DNA of 8,270 nucleotides, taken from NCBI GenBank assembly GCA_022712775.1, contig JAFLJZ010000237.1, forward strand, positions 1 to 8,270. The letters run 5' to 3'. A model generated the notes under the pieces. That model searched no databases and was not told where the DNA came from. It was given only the letters and a program-made list of their open reading frames with translations. Origin of the DNA: Sulfurimonas sp. GTDB taxonomy: Bacteria; Campylobacterota; Campylobacteria; Campylobacterales; Sulfurimonadaceae. The position numbers were made by a program, and so were the translations under genes. Below, in pieces: positions 7,479 through 8,270 of this stretch; within the stretch, counting starts at the first letter, position 1, and every line of letters begins with the position of its first letter.

Positions 7479-7599
7479 GTTCCCACGCTTCGCTTGGGAA
7501 TTAATATTTGTTTATCTATTTTTACTTGTTCTTTTTGTTGTTCATGCTGTATGCGTTACCAAGTAAAACTTGGGAACGAGCTAACTTGGGAACGAGCTA
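7479..7599. repeat. REP-like palindrome cluster (inverted pair plus tandem copy) upstream of argH
   Basis: The non-coding stretch 7448-7650 holds a compound repeat. Unit 1 (7480-7500) is a hairpin, TTCCCACGC / GCTTGGGAA around a TTC loop, with one mismatch. Unit 2 (7555-7577) is a hairpin, GTTACCAAGT / ACTTGGGAAC around AAA, also with one mismatch. Unit 3 is an extra copy of ACTTGGGAACGAGCTA. Units 1 and 2 are in inverted orientation, separated by about 54 bp. Both contain a TGGGAAC core, as in widely scattered bacterial repetitive extragenic palindromes that I recall being linked to Y1 (RAYT-type) transposases. No transposase gene is in the window. The outer G+C-richer arms contrast with the AT-rich surroundings, consistent with an inserted element. 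Confidence 0.7.
7568..7599. repeat. Perfect 16-bp tandem duplication
   Basis: ACTTGGGAACGAGCTA occurs twice head to tail (7568-7583 and 7584-7599) without a mismatch. The first copy is also the right arm of the hairpin at 7555-7577. It looks like a duplication or slippage of the REP-like unit end, or part of a site duplicated on insertion. Confidence 0.85.
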
Positions 7600-7650
7600 T
7601 ATTTATTTTTTATAAAAGTTTTGTATTTTATCTAAAAAATCTTTAAAGAA

Positions 7651-7977
7651 TTACTCGCAGGCAGGGATATTTCCAGTATCAGAAGCATATTCTAAAAAAA
7701 AGTCTTTATAGTGCTTGATACTTCGTCTATATTTTTCACTTCTAAAATACTTCATAGCATCTATTGCTTCATCAGAATCATCATGAAGATCATAAAGTAT
7801 ATCACCATTTTCACTGAAGTATTTTCTCCATTTATCATATTCTTTTTCTGTTACAAATTTGAGTGCTTTTCCATGACAAGAAAGACAGTTTTTTTTAAAA
7901 TATTTTTGACCTTTATAGACACTAGAATGAAGAGGAAGTAAAACTAAAAACAATACAAATAATAGACTTTTTATCAT
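7651..7977 (-). CDS. Small exported monohaem c-type cytochrome
   Basis: A 108-residue protein that probably carries electrons in the periplasm or at the outer face of the inner membrane. Residues 1-19 form a signal peptide (Met-Ile-Lys, then a long Leu/Phe/Val-rich core). One haem-attachment motif, CLSCH, lies at 31-35 in the context GQKYFKKNCLSCHG. The rest is rich in charged and aromatic residues. The sixth haem ligand is not obvious: Met75, His65 and His89 are candidates, and the usual class I distal-Met motif is not clear. A lone Cys107 sits next to the C-terminus. The start ATG at 7977 has GGAG five bases upstream. It follows the UbiD-family gene by 60 bases on the same strand. I know no gene name for it; the cytochrome call is firm and the partner is unknown. 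Confidence 0.88.
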   Translation of the reverse strand: MIKSLLFVLFLVLLPLHSSVYKGQKYFKKNCLSCHGKALKFVTEKEYDKWRKYFSENGDILYDLHDDSDEAIDAMKYFRSEKYRRSIKHYKDFFLEYASDTGNIPACE

Positions 7978-8003
7978 ACCTACTCCAAATATATTAATAC
8001 TTC

Positions 8004-8009
8004 ATTGTA
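8004..8009 (-). promoter_or_regulatory. Putative -10 box for the cytochrome c gene
   Basis: The minus strand reads TACAAT here, preceded by TATG, in the 60-base gap between the UbiD-family stop and the cytochrome ATG; a second candidate, TATAAT, is at 8021-8026. No clear -35 box is seen. The gene may also be read through from upstream. Sequence match only. Confidence 0.35.
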
Positions 8010-8037
8010 CATAATTATTGATTATACGAAGCTTTAA

Positions 8038-8270
8038 TTATAATTGGTACTTATCAAGTAACCTATCCTCCAAATCCCAAATCCCTCTTTCTTTGAGAGA
8101 TTCTATAACACTTGGAGTACATTCTACATCATCTGGCCACTCTCTCGTATACCCATCAAGTGAATTTTTATTTGTCCCATCAATCCCGACCATTAAGCCA
8201 GAAGTATATATATCTCTCTGTGCATCAATATTGTTAGTAACTCTCCAAATAAGCATATACGGATTAAAAA
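8038..8270 (-). CDS. UbiD-family decarboxylase, C-terminal part, cut by window edge
   Basis: Only the last 76 codons are in the window; the frame stays open through base 8270, so the Met at 8256 is internal and not a start. UbiD enzymes are prenylated-FMN-dependent decarboxylases. In Campylobacterota, which make menaquinone by the futalosine route, the homologue is usually annotated as the menaquinone-biosynthesis decarboxylase (mqnL-like) or as UbiD. The visible sequence has the conserved C-terminal segment NPYMLIWRVTNNIDAQRDI, then a VGIDGTNKN stretch and GYTREWPDD, all typical of this part of UbiD proteins. The catalytic and flavin-binding regions are outside the window, so substrate cannot be judged. 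A cytochrome c gene follows on the same strand. Confidence 0.9.
   Translation of the reverse strand, partial: FNPYMLIWRVTNNIDAQRDIYTSGLMVGIDGTNKNSLDGYTREWPDDVECTPSVIESLKERGIWDLEDRLLDKYQL

Noticed and set aside
7479..7599. Possible CRISPR remnant from the repeated ACTTGGGAACGAGCTA units
   Set aside because: Two copies abut with no spacer, units are in opposite orientation elsewhere, and no cas gene is nearby; a REP-like element fits better.
7353..7646. Plus-strand open frame of 97 codons covering the 5' end of argH and the REP-like region
   Set aside because: It runs antisense to argH and through the palindromes, has no convincing ribosome binding site and shows no recognisable protein features.
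7618..7650. TCTTTAAAGA followed by T6 as a terminator for the cytochrome c gene
   Set aside because: The 10-base palindrome has no loop and is almost all A/T, so a stable stem would not form.
7711..7941. Plus-strand open frame opposite the cytochrome c gene
   Set aside because: Fully antisense to a gene with signal peptide and CXXCH motif; composition looks like a reverse shadow of AT-rich coding sequence.

Overview
The window is AT-rich (roughly one third G+C by eye) and densely coded. It comes almost certainly from a Campylobacterota (Epsilonproteobacteria) chromosome. Two things point there: the minus-strand order pheS-pheT-aroA-ispH with a divergent HIT-family gene, which I recall from Campylobacter and Sulfurimonas-type genomes, and the close resemblance of AroA, PheS and ArgH to epsilonproteobacterial versions. 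A free-living Sulfurimonas/Arcobacter-like relative is my best guess, but the genus cannot be fixed from this sequence.

Region by region. Positions 1-4863 (minus strand) hold a tightly packed operon. pheS overlaps pheT by an ATGA, pheT overlaps the start of aroA by a few bases, and aroA overlaps ispH by another ATGA; ispH runs off the left edge. The operon combines phenylalanyl-tRNA synthetase, the sixth step of the shikimate pathway and the last step of the non-mevalonate isoprenoid pathway. A 113-bp divergent promoter region (4864-4976) separates it from a plus-strand HIT hydrolase gene. Convergent to that gene, and overlapping its stop codon, is an ORF of only 37 codons (5330-5443, minus strand). 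It has a strong ribosome binding site, a plausible promoter and one predicted membrane helix. Just upstream lies a 27-bp near-perfect palindrome.

Positions 5598-7447 (minus strand) hold argH (argininosuccinate lyase) followed 5 bases later by an OsmC-family gene. Upstream of argH is a 200-bp non-coding stretch with a cluster of REP-like palindromes: two inverted hairpin units about 50 bp apart plus a perfect 16-bp tandem duplication. Then come a small exported monohaem cytochrome c gene and the 3' end of a UbiD-family decarboxylase gene, probably for menaquinone synthesis, which runs off the right edge.

Most genes are ordinary housekeeping genes. I see no defence system, prophage, CRISPR array, integron or large mobile element. 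The items worth a second look are the 37-aa membrane protein with its palindrome and the REP-like element in front of argH.
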